64,000 nt of DNA. Source: Mesostigma viride. Lineage: Eukaryota; Streptophyta; Mesostigmatophyceae; Mesostigmatales; Mesostigmataceae. The notes under the pieces are model-generated. The model had not been told where the DNA came from and ran no database searches. It saw only the letters and a program-made list of their open reading frames with translations. Below, piece after piece: positions 1 through 12,011 of the stretch (its first letter is position 1; each line of letters begins with the position of its first letter). The stretch covers positions 5,016,087 to 5,080,086 of the forward strand of contig RPFO01000072.1 in assembly GCA_009746045.1 (NCBI GenBank), in the 5' to 3' direction. The position numbers and the translations under genes are program-made.

Positions 1-689
1 AGTCAATGGCCCAATGACAACATGGAGGCGCTGATGTGACAGGATTATCGCATGACAGCCTGCCTACCAGCAGTTCCACCCACGATGCCTCCAATTTTTT
101 TGGGGGGCATGGCAGTCTACTGAGCTACGCCGCCTCACCCACGCGAGCACCTCAAGGTAAAAATCTACGGATGTCTACCTGTCCCACGCAAGCATGCGGT
201 GCACACACGCCCCCCTGCCACACAAACAGTCATCACAAATCGTCATCACCGACTGCCCATCACCAACCACTCACCATGAACACTCACCACAGGCACGGAT
301 CACGCCCCCTCGCCACCGATAAACACTGGATGTGCAGCCCGGTACAGCAATAGCCGGTCACACACGCACGCATGATGTACTGTCTATCCAGACAACCCCC
401 AGAAACTACTCATCACAAACTACTCGTCGCAAACAGTCATGGTCAAGCACTCACCGGGTGCGCCGCCGGGTCCAGGAACAGGCACACGCGGTCAACATCG
501 GCCAGGGACTCGTTCACGGTGAAGCGTTGGATCTCATCCTCCGTCTTACCCAGGGTGCTCTGGCAGCATGGGGGCACGGGTGCAGGGGCATGGAGTGAAG
601 GCGCATGCAGATGAGGGCAAGGGCATACGTGGGCATGGAGTATTACCGGGTGAAGTTAAGGGCAACGGCGAACAGGAATCAAATAATGG

Positions 690-835
690 GGCGCGGGCAT
701 GGGTAAATGGTGCGCGGGCATAAGGGAAATGGCACACGGGCATAGTGTAAATGCGGTGGGCATACCAAAGTGCGTGGGTACAGGGTAAAGATGCGAGGGC
801 AGCAAGGGAATGTGCACACGGGCATGGGCAGGTGG
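690..835. repeat. Degenerate 21-23 bp minisatellite
   Basis: About six imperfect units beginning GGGCAT or GGGTAC follow one another, each continuing with a purine-rich GGTAAATG-like core and a GTGCGC or GCACAC end. Unit length drifts between about 18 and 23 bp, so the array is old or interrupted. Weaker related units extend left to about 560. Confidence 0.6.
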
Positions 836-2767
836 TGCTCAAGACGAGGGAACAGGCGTGCCAACTGCCAGCATATGCAAAGTTGTGTGTGTGTGTGTGT
901 GTGCGTGTTTGCATGGCGAAGCGACAAAGGAAGCGATTGATTACTATGCGAGCCATCCGGGCAATGGAGGCTCCTCTAGAATTTAAAATTTTGAATGATG
1001 CCTCTAAAAGAGTAGGGAGGTCGGGGTTGGTTGGGGTGGGGCGGGGGAACAAAAAATTTGCTGAATCCTCTCATTCTCTCCAAATCGTAAACAGTAGACC
1101 CCCCCAAACGCGTATTTTTTTTTGCCGCTCAACTGTACACATGAACCCTGTCTGTTGCCCCTTGCAACTCCTCTGCTGCAAGCAAGCCCCAGGGAGTTTC
1201 CTGTCCACCCGACCACCCCCATGAGTGACATGCACTGTGCCGCTAGGGCACTTGACGTGAAAATTTAGACCCTGTCACATTCCCGTGGTCCCCCTGGGAA
1301 GGCAAGAACATGGGATGGTGCAAAGGAATGCCCTGTTTAAAGCAAGTTCTTTCGCCGTGCTAAAGACTGCCCAACCAATCCCACACCTTAACCCTAATCC
1401 TGCCCAGCCCCGTTTGCCCATAGGCACGTTGGTTCCAAGAGCTAAGTACCGAGAGGCCACGGCCTAGCAATGTGGGTTAGCAGTTTTGTCTCTTTGCAGG
1501 TGAGATAGGCCGAAATGATGGTCTGGCCTCTAAACCCAGTGGAACTGCGAACAGTCAGCCAGGCCCTCTTGCTCTTAGGGCATGATACTTCCAGCCCACG
1601 CCACCACTGAGGGAATAGACAAGGAAAGCTGCTGAGGAGAACAAGGAAAGAGAATTAAGAAGATCGTGCAGGCTCACTTTCGAAACGGCATTCCAACTTA
1701 TAAGACAAGAGTTCCACAATATATGCTTCTGGCAAACCCTAGACAAGTGGCTGTCGATGGGCTTAAGGTAACCTGTCCATGGGCCCAATGCAACAGCTTT
1801 GTACAAAAGACATCGCACATTCGTTAACGTACAAGCATGCACGGCCGCGCGGAGCATAGCCTAGCGGTCGCATACATCCCCTGGAAGCATGGCTACGACA
1901 GGTACAGAAGCATGGTATATAACCTGTGCAACATCAACGGACTGCTGTAAAGATGGCTTAGCATCCCTGCCCGCAACAGAAACGGACGATTTGCGCGCAG
2001 GCCTACGAGCATTTCTCTCGTGCTCGCCGCTGCCGCTACGCAAACAAACCTATGGCGTGTACAGCAGTCAGGCCACGCCACGCGAGCCGAATTCGGTCCT
2101 CTATGGGAACAGTTTTACGAGGGAGCAGCAAAGACACGTATTGTCAACAAAACAAGGCCGCTAGTTCACTTACCTCTGCAATCTTAGCTTCAGACGTGAC
2201 ATCCGTCTCAAGCCAGTCAAACTCGTAATCCTCCATAATGAACAGAATTCCGTAATGGGATGTCGTCTCAGACTCTCCAGCAATCTAATCTTTGAGTGCA
2301 ACATGCTCGCCGAAGACTAAAAGCCCTTTTATCCAGCTCCCAAATGAGTTTAAATTTGCCATCAACATAAATTGGCGTTAAGCGCCCTCATAAATTGGGC
2401 ACAGCAGCCGGAACTAATCTCGCACAGCAGCCGGAACTAATCTCGCAGCCATAATAACAAGCGTTCCGTCAAGAACACATTTACCCAAACGACGCGGCTA
2501 TTCCAAACCGCATTACGCGAATCTCACGAGTAATTACTAAATGCAAGAAAATTTCCGGAACCTCCATCATCCTTTTTTTCCCTCCTGAACGTTGAATGAA
2601 AGTTGCAACGAAAAATATTCCATCGCGCCCAAAACAAACGCCACGTCCGCCATTCCGTTAAAACAGCATGTGCCATATGCAACTCGCATGTGTCTCGTGC
2701 CTGCCTTCAGTGCCTTGTCCACTAAACAAGATACGGTATCTTACCCAACGTCAAAATTCCGGTCCTC

Positions 2768-2786
2768 CTGTACGTACTACGTACAG
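2768..2786. repeat. Perfect 9+1+9 palindrome
   Basis: CTGTACGTA and TACGTACAG flank a single C. The palindrome resembles the start of the gypsy LTR in this window (TGTTACG...CGTAACA). It is followed by about 290 bp containing an AATAAA signal (about 3002-3007) and ending in ACA. It could mark a degenerate solo LTR, but I found no matching target duplication. Confidence 0.4.
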
Positions 2787-4591
2787 CCCACCGCGCTCGG
2801 CCCACGAGGGCGCGACACCGCGGCGGGGCCGCGATCCTTGTCACGTTTTCTGTTCTGTTCAGTTTTAGTTCTGTTTATTCCCATGCTGTCTTTCTGATGT
2901 AGATTCCATGGCGGAAACGGTCAATGTACCTATGCTACGTATTGTGTATACGAAGTACTGTGCTCGGGACCGAAGTGCGTGCGAGTGCTCGGTTCGCCGA
3001 GTAATAAAATGTACCTTCACGTGGGAAACGGGATTACCACCCGTCCGTAAATTATACGCACTCTCCTACATTACCATAGCCGAATAAGCCGAATGAGTGA
3101 AATGGCCCCCCTTTCTCTCTCTATTAATTATTTGTGACTTGTGAGGCCCTTAATAGTGGTCCTAACAGGGTCCTAATCCAATTTGTAAACATGTACTTTA
3201 GAACAGAGAGCCTGGGAGCTCGAGGCTGTTCTCGAACCAAAGTAATGACGTCTTTCATTGATATATTCCCATCCAGTCTATTGTTTAGAATCTTACTTGA
3301 TTTTTATTTCGATTTGTTTTCGGCATGCATTATACAGTAGTCCATTAGCAGTTTTGAACGTTGATAAAGGCCAACATTAAGAGTTAGTGTAAAAGATATG
3401 ATAGCCTAAATTTCTCACACCGTCCGCCCGCGCATCTGTTACTCTCTCTTGCGGAATACTAATGCTTTTCGGGAGAGTTTTATTTGCTAGCTCTGCTCGC
3501 GATGCAACCAAATTGCACCAACGTCCAGCTTGAATTTCGAGAAGTTAGAGGGAAAACTACGGGGCCTTGCGCATACGTTTGCAGAGACATCCTCTTCAAG
3601 AGCGCAACCAAGGTATCGTATGTGCAGGTTCTTAATTCCATAGCTGTGGATGGCTAGGGGCTCTTAAATCCATGCCAGAGCTGTAAAGGCTTACAACTGC
3701 TACTCGAAATTGGTTTTGTGGTAAGGGATGGTCATGTTTTTCGTGCCAGCAAGGGGGAGGAATTCTCTTTCCTGCCCGTCTCATTCCCTGAAATATCTTG
3801 CTGCCTGGCCGTCGCTAATTCTGCCGAGCCATCCTTGCATCGTGCGCCTGCTGGCGGAAATCTTGTAGTGTACCGAGTCAGAGTTCCATATTACTCTCTA
3901 AACGATCGGCATGTCAAGCTTCAATCGGCAAACCTTGTGTGTTCTCTGGCGCTGTGTACACGGCGCGATTTTTCACCGAAAGAACTTGAGATGCCAATCT
4001 GCGGAAATAATCTAATGTGTCTGTCGTAGCGCGCCAAGTGTGTGTAAGTTGGCTAGACGTGGTGTTCGCTCTGCCTTGTGATCTAATACTTGCCACTTGC
4101 CAGCCCATGGTCCTTCAATCCTTGCCGCGTAACTTTCTAGGGCATTCTTGACATGGCGCTGTGCCATGCACTCTACAGTCTGTATTGGATTCAGCAGCAA
4201 GGTTTCATTTCGGTGCCCTTCTTGCCGTGGGAATTCATGTCATGGCAGGTGGATTACATCCGGTTTCAAAACCACTACTGCAGCAGCATCACCGTCAAGG
4301 TCAAGACATCTGCCATTCTCCCAGGTAGGTCAAGCAAGTTCATTTTCCCCTCCTGTTGCTTCGCACGGTGAAGTGCTTGGATTCCAGATTTGTACCATCG
4401 TTGGTAAAACTCCTGCACAACATCCGGCCATATGTGACACTCTAAATTCTACCATGTGTAGCAGTGAGTCTCACAGCAAGATCAGTGTTGGTTTGACAAC
4501 TGGCATCATACTGTCATTGTTTCCACCTGCCGTTGTCTCCATAAACAAGGGGATCCGTCACGTAAGCGAAGCACTCTGCACTCCCACAGCA

Positions 4592-4730
4592 CTCCTCTCG
4601 ATTGGATTCCTACAGCAGTCCTTCCAAGTGGATTCCCACACCACTCCTCTTGAGTGGACTCCTACAGCACTCCTCGCGAGTGGATTCCCACAGCACTCCT
4701 CTCCAGTGGATTCCTACAGAAGTCCTGCGA
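4592..4730. repeat. 26-bp minisatellite, about five units
   Basis: Five successive 26-bp units run 4592-4617, 4618-4643, 4644-4669, 4670-4695 and 4696-4721, plus a partial unit. They share a CTCCTC start, a central GTGGATTCC and a CACAGCA or TACAGCA end. The unit is not a multiple of three, so it is unlikely to be coding. Confidence 0.75.
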
Positions 4731-5234
4731 AGGCTGACCTGGGGACCGCTGGTCAACTCCATGTCTATTTTACTTAGTAACTTCTTTGCCACGTCGCTAC
4801 CCCGATATCTAAAGGTTCATAGTGGGACTCTCACTCACGACAGCTGGTACCCGGCACCTGACGCATGGCTACTTCATGAGGTGGCAGTGTCCAGCAGTGT
4901 GTGTGTGTGTGTGTGTTAATGGCATCCTGCACTGCTTGGACAATAACAGTATCACGATGCTTCGCTCCCATCACGCATGCGCATATATCTTTTCTGGATT
5001 TGTTTGATCTGTATGCTAAGCATGTTACTTCATCAATGCAACAATTGCTTCGTGTTTATATTTATTAGATGATCTTGGCTTCTCCATCTTTCCACCTCCG
5101 TCTCGGCTCCATAGGACTGAATTTGCTGTTATTCAGCTGGTTCTATAGAGCCAGTTTTGATCGGACATTGAATGGTACTGACCAATAATTAGTATTATTA
5201 ATAGTTTCGATAGTACCTGATGGCGCTCGGCTAA

Positions 5235-5263
5235 CACAACTAAGCCGACTCGGCTTAGTTGTG
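5235..5263. repeat. Perfect 14-bp inverted repeat with 1-nt spacer
   Basis: Arms 5235-5248 (CACAACTAAGCCGA) and 5250-5263 are exact reverse complements around one C. An outer pair, CGATAGTA and TACTATCG, flanks this core at some distance, giving a foldback of about 80 bp. It lies just left of the TTAA-flanked element at 5310. It may be a foldback MITE or a cruciform-forming site. Confidence 0.7.
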
Positions 5264-5309
5264 CTGGTTGTCTCATTCATACTATCGTAGAGACTTAAGT
5301 ACTCATTAA

Positions 5310-6639
5310 CCCATAGTCCGCTGACCCATTTTTGGCTCTTTCAGACCCCTGAAAAAAAAATCATAACTCACAGGCTGGCCACAACTCCAAATACCCGCAA
5401 CCAAGATGCTAGGAGTACCTACACTTCAAGGGCTTTCAGAATATGCAATAATACCTTGGCTTTATCAAAGCATTTGGATTATAGCTCTACTCAAAGTTGG
5501 CCAAAAGACGATCTTTTTTCCCCAAGGAAAAGTCTTCCCCCTCCCTAACTTCCCAGGTAGGGTAGGGGATCTCAATACCAACATTGGACAACTTAGTTGG
5601 ATAGTCCAATGGTGGTTTCGTTGGGTCAGACCACCCGGATAACCCATCAGACCTATATAAGGTGCTCATATACGTGTGTGGGTTACGCGCGCGTAAACAG
5701 CCATCTATGACATGCAATACAAGAATGCATTATCACAAGCTATAAAAGTTTGCCAAAGGTGCTGGAATACAAACATGTTGCCTACCTGCATTAACGAAAT
5801 GATATGCTCCAAAGAAATGCCATAAAGTGGTCACTTTCAGGGCCAATACCGCTCTTTACAGCAGGCATGGAAGCTTGTTGAAAGGTGCTCTAATAAGCTC
5901 GTCAAATAGAATGCATGGGAGACGTATTCCGCTGCAAAGGACAGGCAAGCACGTTGCCGTACCTGGCTCGTTCACGTCCTGCCCGGATTCCACTGGCCGG
6001 GACCCTCAAATCTCACACATACCATTGCTTTACAGCATAGGTCGCCATAGCCGCATCATGCAGGCATCCTTTATGATTATCAGGTTGATGCTGCGTTCAA
6101 AGATTTCATATAAACGCGTCCGCATTCCCAGCAAACGCATCAGCGGACATCGCGTACGAAATCTGGATGCTTGGGCTGGCGCAGACTGCCCAGCCACGAG
6201 GATAAAATAGAAATATGATAAGCGATTACTCATCTGGCACTGACGACCAAGAAGGCAGTATTTTCCCACCTGAATTTTCCCAATCCTACAAGTTTGGCCA
6301 TGCCTGACCTACGAAAATCACGCATCATCATTCTGAGCAACATTCTAAACCGTTTCTAGCCACGAGACGCAAAATTTCCCTGACAACGGCACGTTGGCGG
6401 CCATATCTCGTTACGCGCGCCCCTGTGAAAATTTCCCGCCAAAGTCACGTGACCCCCTATGATTACAGCCCTATAATTACCAGGCTATGGCGGATATTAC
6501 CCCCAAACCTATGCATCACCTTCGTCCCTAAGTGTTCCCCGACCCACGGGACAACTGTCCTCCGTCACAAGTGGCGCGGCGCGAAATTCGACCGTTAGTC
6601 AAACCCCACGACAAGGTCGGGGGTTTAGTGGACTATGGG
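5310..6639. mobile_element. TTAA-flanked piggyBac-like non-autonomous element (1330 bp)
   Basis: The left end after TTAA (5306-5309) reads CCCATAGTCCGCTGACCC. The right end before TTAA (6640-6643) is its imperfect inverted copy, GGGTTTAGTGGACTATGGG. TTAA duplication plus termini starting CCC are known hallmarks of piggyBac-type elements. No transposase frame is visible inside, so it would need to be mobilised in trans. The family assignment is inference from the termini alone. Confidence 0.7.
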
Positions 6640-6841
6640 TTAATAGTGACTGTTGTACTAATTAATTTGGAATTCCATCCTATGATTTTCGACCGTTTGC
6701 CTTTCCTGGCAATCAAGACGAGGCTTTGCGTGTGCTTACAGTCTAGCATGTTGCAGAGTGCCCATGGTAGGTGACGATAGTAGTCCAACAGTGGCTTTGG
6801 GCGGAAATCCCCTAGTTCGACCGCCTGGTTTTGATGCCTCA

Positions 6842-6941
6842 GTTCACCATCACACAAGGCTTCCAGCCCAACATAAATATAAATATATGTGCAGGTATAA
6901 TGCCTGGACCCTTGGGCTGGAAGCCATGTGCAATGGTGAAC
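6842..6941. repeat. 29-bp-arm imperfect hairpin with 42-nt loop
   Basis: Arms 6842-6870 and 6913-6941 are complementary at 26 of 29 positions. Nine outer and thirteen inner pairs are perfect and flank a seven-base region with three mismatches. The loop is AT-rich. The size is compatible with a small-RNA precursor or with a foldback MITE. Nothing in the sequence decides between them. Confidence 0.6.
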
Positions 6942-7078
6942 CATGCCGATGGGGATGAGAGCCAGTATGCCATACCAGTGTATTGTATATTTCACTTGGT
7001 TTTCTGAGTCATGCCTGATGGGGATGAGAACCAGTATGCCATACCAGTGTATTGTATATTTTACTTGGTTTTCGATTA
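6942..7078. repeat. 69-bp tandem duplication
   Basis: Two nearly identical units follow the hairpin directly. Each contains GATGGGGATGAG, CCAGTATGCCATACCAG and TTGTATATTT, offset by 69 bp. Only a few substitutions separate them, so the duplication is recent. Confidence 0.75.
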
Positions 7079-8654
7079 TGTTCCATCGGCACCCAAGTAC
7101 TTACAGCTGAAGGGATTTACTGCGGGGAATTAGATACTTATTGTGGGTGTGTTGGCTCAATGACTGCTATTATTCGGGCGCTATTGTATATCCGGGTACA
7201 AGTTCATGTATATCGCATGCCTTTTCCGTAGGGTTTGTTAGGTTTTGGTGATTGGTCTCGGGTTTACAGGGATGGAATGTTCATAACTACCGATATTTAT
7301 CACATCTGGCCACGGCTGGATGGCCTTGTCTGACAGATATGTGTGCGATATGCGGGGCCTTGCATATAGCATCCTATAGATCATCGAAGTTTTTGAAGCA
7401 CATGCTGTCTTCTGATGGGAAGGTCTTTTATGCTTCCTTGGCCGGTTGTTCTTCAAGGTACCACGGCAAGGGTTGTGAGCTTTTTCTTTCTTTTCTTTTT
7501 TTCCTGATACTCTTACTTTAACTTTGCTGCGTAAGTATTGGTACTTCCCCAATTGTGATGCTTGCATGGCTGGGTGTCCCACGCAGGCGCCAGCTCACCA
7601 TCGCCTGACAGATGGCACACGGTGGTACAGCGCTACCCGTTGATGGCCCACCCCCATTTCGAAGATGACGCGCAGGCGGTGCACCTGCTAGGTCCCCATG
7701 TGGTGAGTGCGTGGACATGCAAAGGCATCATGGACAAGGTCCTTAGTGCAGCAAGCTCCATCATGTTGGCATCCCAACTACCTGAGGAGTGGTGGCATTG
7801 CAAGGCTATAGAAACTAAGCCACTTGTACAGCCAGTAGATATCCAATTACCAGAGTGCTTGCCTTGCCATGTGATAGTAGGGGGAGGGGATACTGTAGAG
7901 TAGTGCCTTGCAACTTTTTTAAATATACATCTGACTATGACCCTTGAGCCACTTGAGTTATGCACCCTGAAAGCAGGGCTGCATCTGTGTTTCTGTGCCC
8001 GCGGGCAACTAAATAAGGTATGCATCTCTCTACGCTTCGTCATGGTAAGCGTGTCATGAGAACTGTGTCAATGGTTCAGGCGTTTTAGGGTCATAAACGG
8101 CATTATAAAAAACATTCTAGCGATTCGGAAGAGGGGAAAGGTCCGCTGTCTGCCCCCTTCGCCTCCTGGCTCCGGCCATAAATGTAGGAGTAGTAGGAGA
8201 CGCCCCTGTTTAAGAGGACAATGGACGAGTTGGTCTCATGTAAGAGGCGGGACCACAGCACTTCTCTAGCAGGCTGCTTTTGTATCGGCCCACAAGAAAG
8301 TGCCAAGTTGTAGTTAGCCTTGCACGGCGTTCCGCAGTATCCATCCCGCCGTGCCTCTTCTAATGGCAGCGGAGCCAACGCTTTCTGCCGAACAATCCCC
8401 TCGCTCATCTCTTGGGCAACCTAGCTTGTCATGAGTCCATAGACCTTCCCTGCCTTTTGTGGATGACCTTCCCCACCTTTTTCACCCCACCATCTTCGGA
8501 ATCTCTTGACACCGCACGATTCTGTATTCCGGCTGCGAATGCGCTTTCCCCACTGACCAGCAGCAACTATGCAGAACATATATCATTTGTTGGCGTCGTG
8601 CCAGAGGTTTGCTGATGCCTTGTTGTCCCCATTGCTTTGTGGTATGTTGTGCAT

Positions 8655-9006
8655 GGAATTTTCCCTTACTCGTCACGCAAACAACATTATCAGAAGCCAA
8701 CCCCTTTGAAAAGGGGTTCCCTTGCAAAGCCGTAGCGGTATAGGGTTTTTCCTTACTCGTCATGCAAACAACATTATCAGAAGCCAACCCCTTTGAAAAG
8801 GGGTTCCCTTGCAAAGCCGTAGCGGTATATGGTTTTTCCTTATAAGTCATGCAAACAACATGATCGGAAGCCAACCCCTTTGAAAAGGGGTTCCCTTGCA
8901 AAGCCGTAGCAGTATAGGGTTTTTCCTTATTAGTCATCCAGACAGCATTATAGAAGCCAACCCCTTTGAAAAGGGGTTCCCTTGCGAAGCCGTAGCAGTA
9001 TAGGGT
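8655..9006. repeat. 87-bp satellite, about four units, each with a hairpin
   Basis: Unit starts at 8671, 8758, 8845 and 8932 give an exact 87-bp period. Each unit contains AACCCCTTTGAAAAGGGGTT, a 9-bp stem with a two-base loop. Because 87 is 29 codons, the minus strand stays open across the array and would encode four 29-residue repeats. That may be a consequence of the period rather than a gene. Confidence 0.85.
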
Positions 9007-9904
9007 GTGCTTCGCCCACTATGCATCTTCCCTGCTATCATGGAACGACAGTGCTTTGTTTTCTCAAATCAGTTTGTTGTCAATGCACAAACTCTGCTGC
9101 TGGGCCAGCTGGCCTTGTTCTTATCATATACTCACCGCATCGAAAATATGCTGACCATGCTTTCAAGCTCCTAAGTTGGCCATAACAGCCACCCACTTCC
9201 ATCTATACCCGCCGTTTTGTGCCCAGCAGTTCGTCCTCAGGTCTGTTGGGCGGCTGCTTGTAGCTTTATCATTACCTAAATGTTTCTCATTCCATAGGCA
9301 GGCTGGCAAGATACTATGTATACAAGATGTAGCCTAGTCACTTCACTCTTTCTCCACTGTTATCCTTGCGTATCAATAATTCATAACTTCTCATAAATAT
9401 AGAGGTGATCTCATTGATCTACTAAATGCCGCCACGCCTCTGCGCAGTGTTGGTTGTCTCATGGCTGTCATATTGGTTTCATTCTTGCTTGTTTTCTTTT
9501 CCCTCCACAGCTTCACCTTGACCCCATTTCGGCGGTTGCCCTCACGCGCGCCCTGGCCATGAGGATCTACCTCTTTCAGGTGTCCCCCATGTGGCCTGAC
9601 TATGCCATCAAAGGGATCGAGTGCCTTTCCTCACAACAAAGTTAGAATTACGTGACTGCGTGATCAATGGAGTTGAAATCCGCAACTGCACGGTATTGCA
9701 GTTGACATGAATGAACATGTACAAAAATCGCAGCTGAGCCCCGTGTGTACAGTCCTGTTTGTTGAAGGCCAAAGTACCTTGACAACTGAAAACCCTCGTT
9801 TTACATCCGGCTGACCGCCGGCTACGTGAAAGATCTGCACCTGATTCATAACTGAGCGCTATGAACAATGGTCGACTTCATGGTAGGAACTAATCCCTGG
9901 AACA

Positions 9905-11138
9905 GGATGTGAATTACATTCATCAGGACATTCCGGATCGTAGGTTGTCCGCATCGTGGGTAGGGAACCAGGGGTGCAGGTTGACAACCGTTTCAGGCAT
10001 GGCGGGGCGGAAACGGAGATTCGGCTGGCGGACATCATCTATGCAGACGACACCACCCTCTTCGAGGACACTGAGCACGTGCAGACCTGGCTTGACTGCC
10101 TGGCTATCAAGGCCCGCGCGCAGTGGGGCTTGAGGTCAGCAAGAAGACAGAGGCTCTGGCGATTGGGCTCACTCAGCCACCGCCCGCCCTCTTTCTCCTT
10201 GACGGCTCTCGAGTCCTGTATCAGGACCGCGTCAAGCTGCTGGGCAGCCTCCTCCCCAGCTGCGAGGCTGATGTGGACCACCGCATCTCCCTCGCCTGGC
10301 ACGCTTTACGCCAATACCGGGCCCTGTGGTAGAAGCCCCTGGGCAAGATAGAGAAACAGGACCTGTTGGTCCTCGTCCTTCCTGTTCTTACGTATGGGGC
10401 CGAGACGTGGACCCTCACCGCCGACCTGGCCCGAAAGCTGGACGGCGCGGTCACCAACATGCTGCGATCCATTTCATGCAGAGTAGGCTATGCTGCTCAT
10501 GTTCGCAATTAAATTGAATTATAACATGCCTCGTTGGGAGATCATGTAGCACATATTCCTTGATGGATGGGTGGAGTGGAAGGAGCCGCGTAATCGAACT
10601 AACCTAACTCTAAGCTATCTAGTCTAGAAAAATCCTAACTACACTACTCATCAAAACGCCTCCTCCTCTTGGGGGGAGGTGGCTTGCCCACAGGGGCTGG
10701 CGTGTGAGCCTTGACAATCTTCTGCCACCGCGTCTTGTTCTGCATGGCATTCCAAAGAAGGGAGAGAGAGTGGATGCTCGCAATGAGGACCTGTACCTCG
10801 GCATGCCATATATCACCAGCACCATTAAGCAGCGATACCTAGCTTTATTTAATTATGCCGTGCCCATGCAGGGGGTCACTCCCTGCTGAGAAGCCATGCC
10901 CTAGCTTTTGTATAGCTGTGCTGATCTTCCCCACCTATGACAGGCTCCCCTTAGCTGGGTGTTGCCTGAAACTCTGGGTGTTGCAGGTGCCCTAGTGCAC
11001 CTAGAGCAAGTGTTGTTTACATTCCCACCCTTGCAGGAAGTAGCTTAGAATGTATGATAGGCCATGTGCCCCTTCTCTGGGCTATGTGCTACATATACTC
11101 CCAACGGAGTTATGTTACAATTCAATTCAATTCAATTA
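9905..11138 (+). pseudogene. LINE copy 1: RT palm and C-terminal region, broken
   Basis: A 5'-truncated non-LTR retrotransposon on the plus strand. The RT catalytic motif YADD is followed by a TWLDC segment at about 10038-10100. Later come LLGSLLP, a YGAETWTLT block and NEDLYLGMPY, all shared with the other LINE copies here. The frame is broken near 10120 and by a stop near 10330. A minus-strand LINE tail is nested at 10510-10777. Removing it and one target duplication restores a continuous frame across the junction. The copy ends in a non-coding 3' region with a (AATTC)n tail at about 11118-11138. It is inactive. Confidence 0.8.
10510..10777 (-). mobile_element. 268-bp LINE 3'-end insertion with 7-bp target duplication
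   Basis: This is the reverse complement of the LINE 3' end found at about 45040-45304, including the basic C-terminal codons, the stop, the 3' UTR and the TTTAA-type tail. It is flanked by TCGCAAT at 10503-10509 and 10778-10784, a clear target-site duplication. The insertion is a severely 5'-truncated product of target-primed reverse transcription into an older LINE. Confidence 0.85.
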
Positions 11139-11930
11139 AGCAGCGGGCCCGACTGCGAGGACGACATGACGACACGGATCGGCATGGCGTGGGCGCACCT
11201 CCATGACCACCGCCGCTGGTGGAGCAACCCCGCCCTGTAGACCCCGGATCGTCAAGCGTGACCTCTTCAAGGTCGTCATTCTGACGATCCTGACCTACGG
11301 CGCCGAGACGTGGGCACTGACGCAGGAGCTGGAGCAACGACTCGACGGCGCCGTCACCAAGATGCTGCGCCAGGCCCTTAACATCCCATTTGGTTTGCAC
11401 ATTAGTAATGAGGATTTGTACGCTGATTTGCCCTATGTTTCCCACATTATTAGGCACAGGCGCCTGGGCCTAGCCGGGCACCTGGCCCGCACAGATCAGG
11501 TAGATACATCAGATAGACTAGCTGGCACCAAGCCCGCCCAGCCTGGGCGATATGTCCTCACCTGGCGTGCCCCCGGCCGCGCGCGGCAGGGCCGCCACCC
11601 GTGGACTTTTCGTGATAGACTCGGCATGGACATGTGCTACACTAGACGTGACGGGCTCACCCCCGGGCAGCCTCCTGGTTTGTCTGTAATATGGAGGCAG
11701 ATGGTGCGCAAGGATAGATGGCAAGTAGTGATGAAGGAGACCACCCCCAAGCCTGTGGGGGCTCCGCGTGTGACCAAGTATGGCATTCATAGCGATTCGG
11801 GCCGCGGTGCCCACACCCCTGTAACTAGGACCTAGATAGCTTATACCATCCATTCCATCCCATGTTCCCCTCCCACTGAGGACTTATGCTCACGTGACGC
11901 AGTCACGTGTCTATTAATTAATTAATTAAT
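11139..11930 (+). pseudogene. LINE copy 2: RT C-terminal region
   Basis: Starts directly after the (AATTC)n tail of copy 1. An open frame at 11203-11835 carries the YGAETWALT block, MLRQALNIPFG, NEDLYADLPY and GHLARTDQVDT, the conserved C-terminal region downstream of RT in this LINE family. The catalytic palm is missing, so the copy is dead on arrival. The 3' end contains a stem-loop (11891-11909) and a (TTAA/ATTA)n tail. Confidence 0.8.
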
Positions 11931-12011
11931 CCATTCCATCCCATGTTCCCCTCCCACTGAGGACTTATGCTCACGTGACGCAGTCACGTGTCTATTAATT
12001 AATTAATTAAT
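11850..12011 (+). repeat. 81-bp tandem duplication of a LINE 3' tail
   Basis: Units 11850-11930 and 11931-12011 are virtually identical. Each has CCATTCCATCCC, a perfect hairpin CACGTGAC-GCA-GTCACGTG (11891-11909 and 11972-11990) and an (ATTA)n tail. The second unit is best read as an 81-bp tail-only LINE insertion into the tail of the first. The hairpin may be the RNA structure bound by the element's RT (inference). Confidence 0.75.

Larger units (their letters stand above)
1..5309. other. Mostly non-coding stretch, no gene recognised
   Basis: No open frame here has recognisable protein character. Frames are short and overlap on both strands. The stretch holds a GGGCAT-type minisatellite (about 690-835), a (TG)n run near 887-904, a 23-bp tandem duplication near 2400-2447, a 19-bp palindrome at 2768-2786, a 26-bp minisatellite (4592-4730), a second (TG)n run near 4895-4916 and a strong inverted repeat at 5235-5263. 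Exons of an intron-rich gene could be missed by eye. Confidence 0.5.
6640..9900. other. Intergenic or intronic stretch with repeats, no gene assigned
   Basis: This stretch holds an imperfect hairpin (6842-6941), a 69-bp tandem duplication (6942-7078) and an 87-bp satellite (about 8655-9006). Two exon-like segments with AG/GT borders (7587-7702 and 9511-9579) have no recognisable protein character. Nothing else could be supported. Confidence 0.5.

Noticed and set aside
2769-3070. Solo LTR
   Set aside because: It has a TG...CA outline, an AATAAA and a palindromic start like the gypsy LTR, but no target duplication and no second copy in the window to confirm the borders.
7587-7702. Exon-like segment with CAG before and GTGAGT after
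   Set aside because: Its open frame is not phase-consistent with the beta-helix exons, its product has no recognisable character, and no neighbouring exon supports it.
8671-9006. CRISPR-like array
   Set aside because: The repeats are contiguous 87-bp units with no unique spacers and lie in a eukaryotic context. It is a satellite.
9511-9579. 23-codon phase-0 segment between CCCTCCACAG and GTGTCC
   Set aside because: Splice signals are good, but the product is not clearly coil-like and it is isolated 42 kb from the beta-helix exons. Too short to accept alone.
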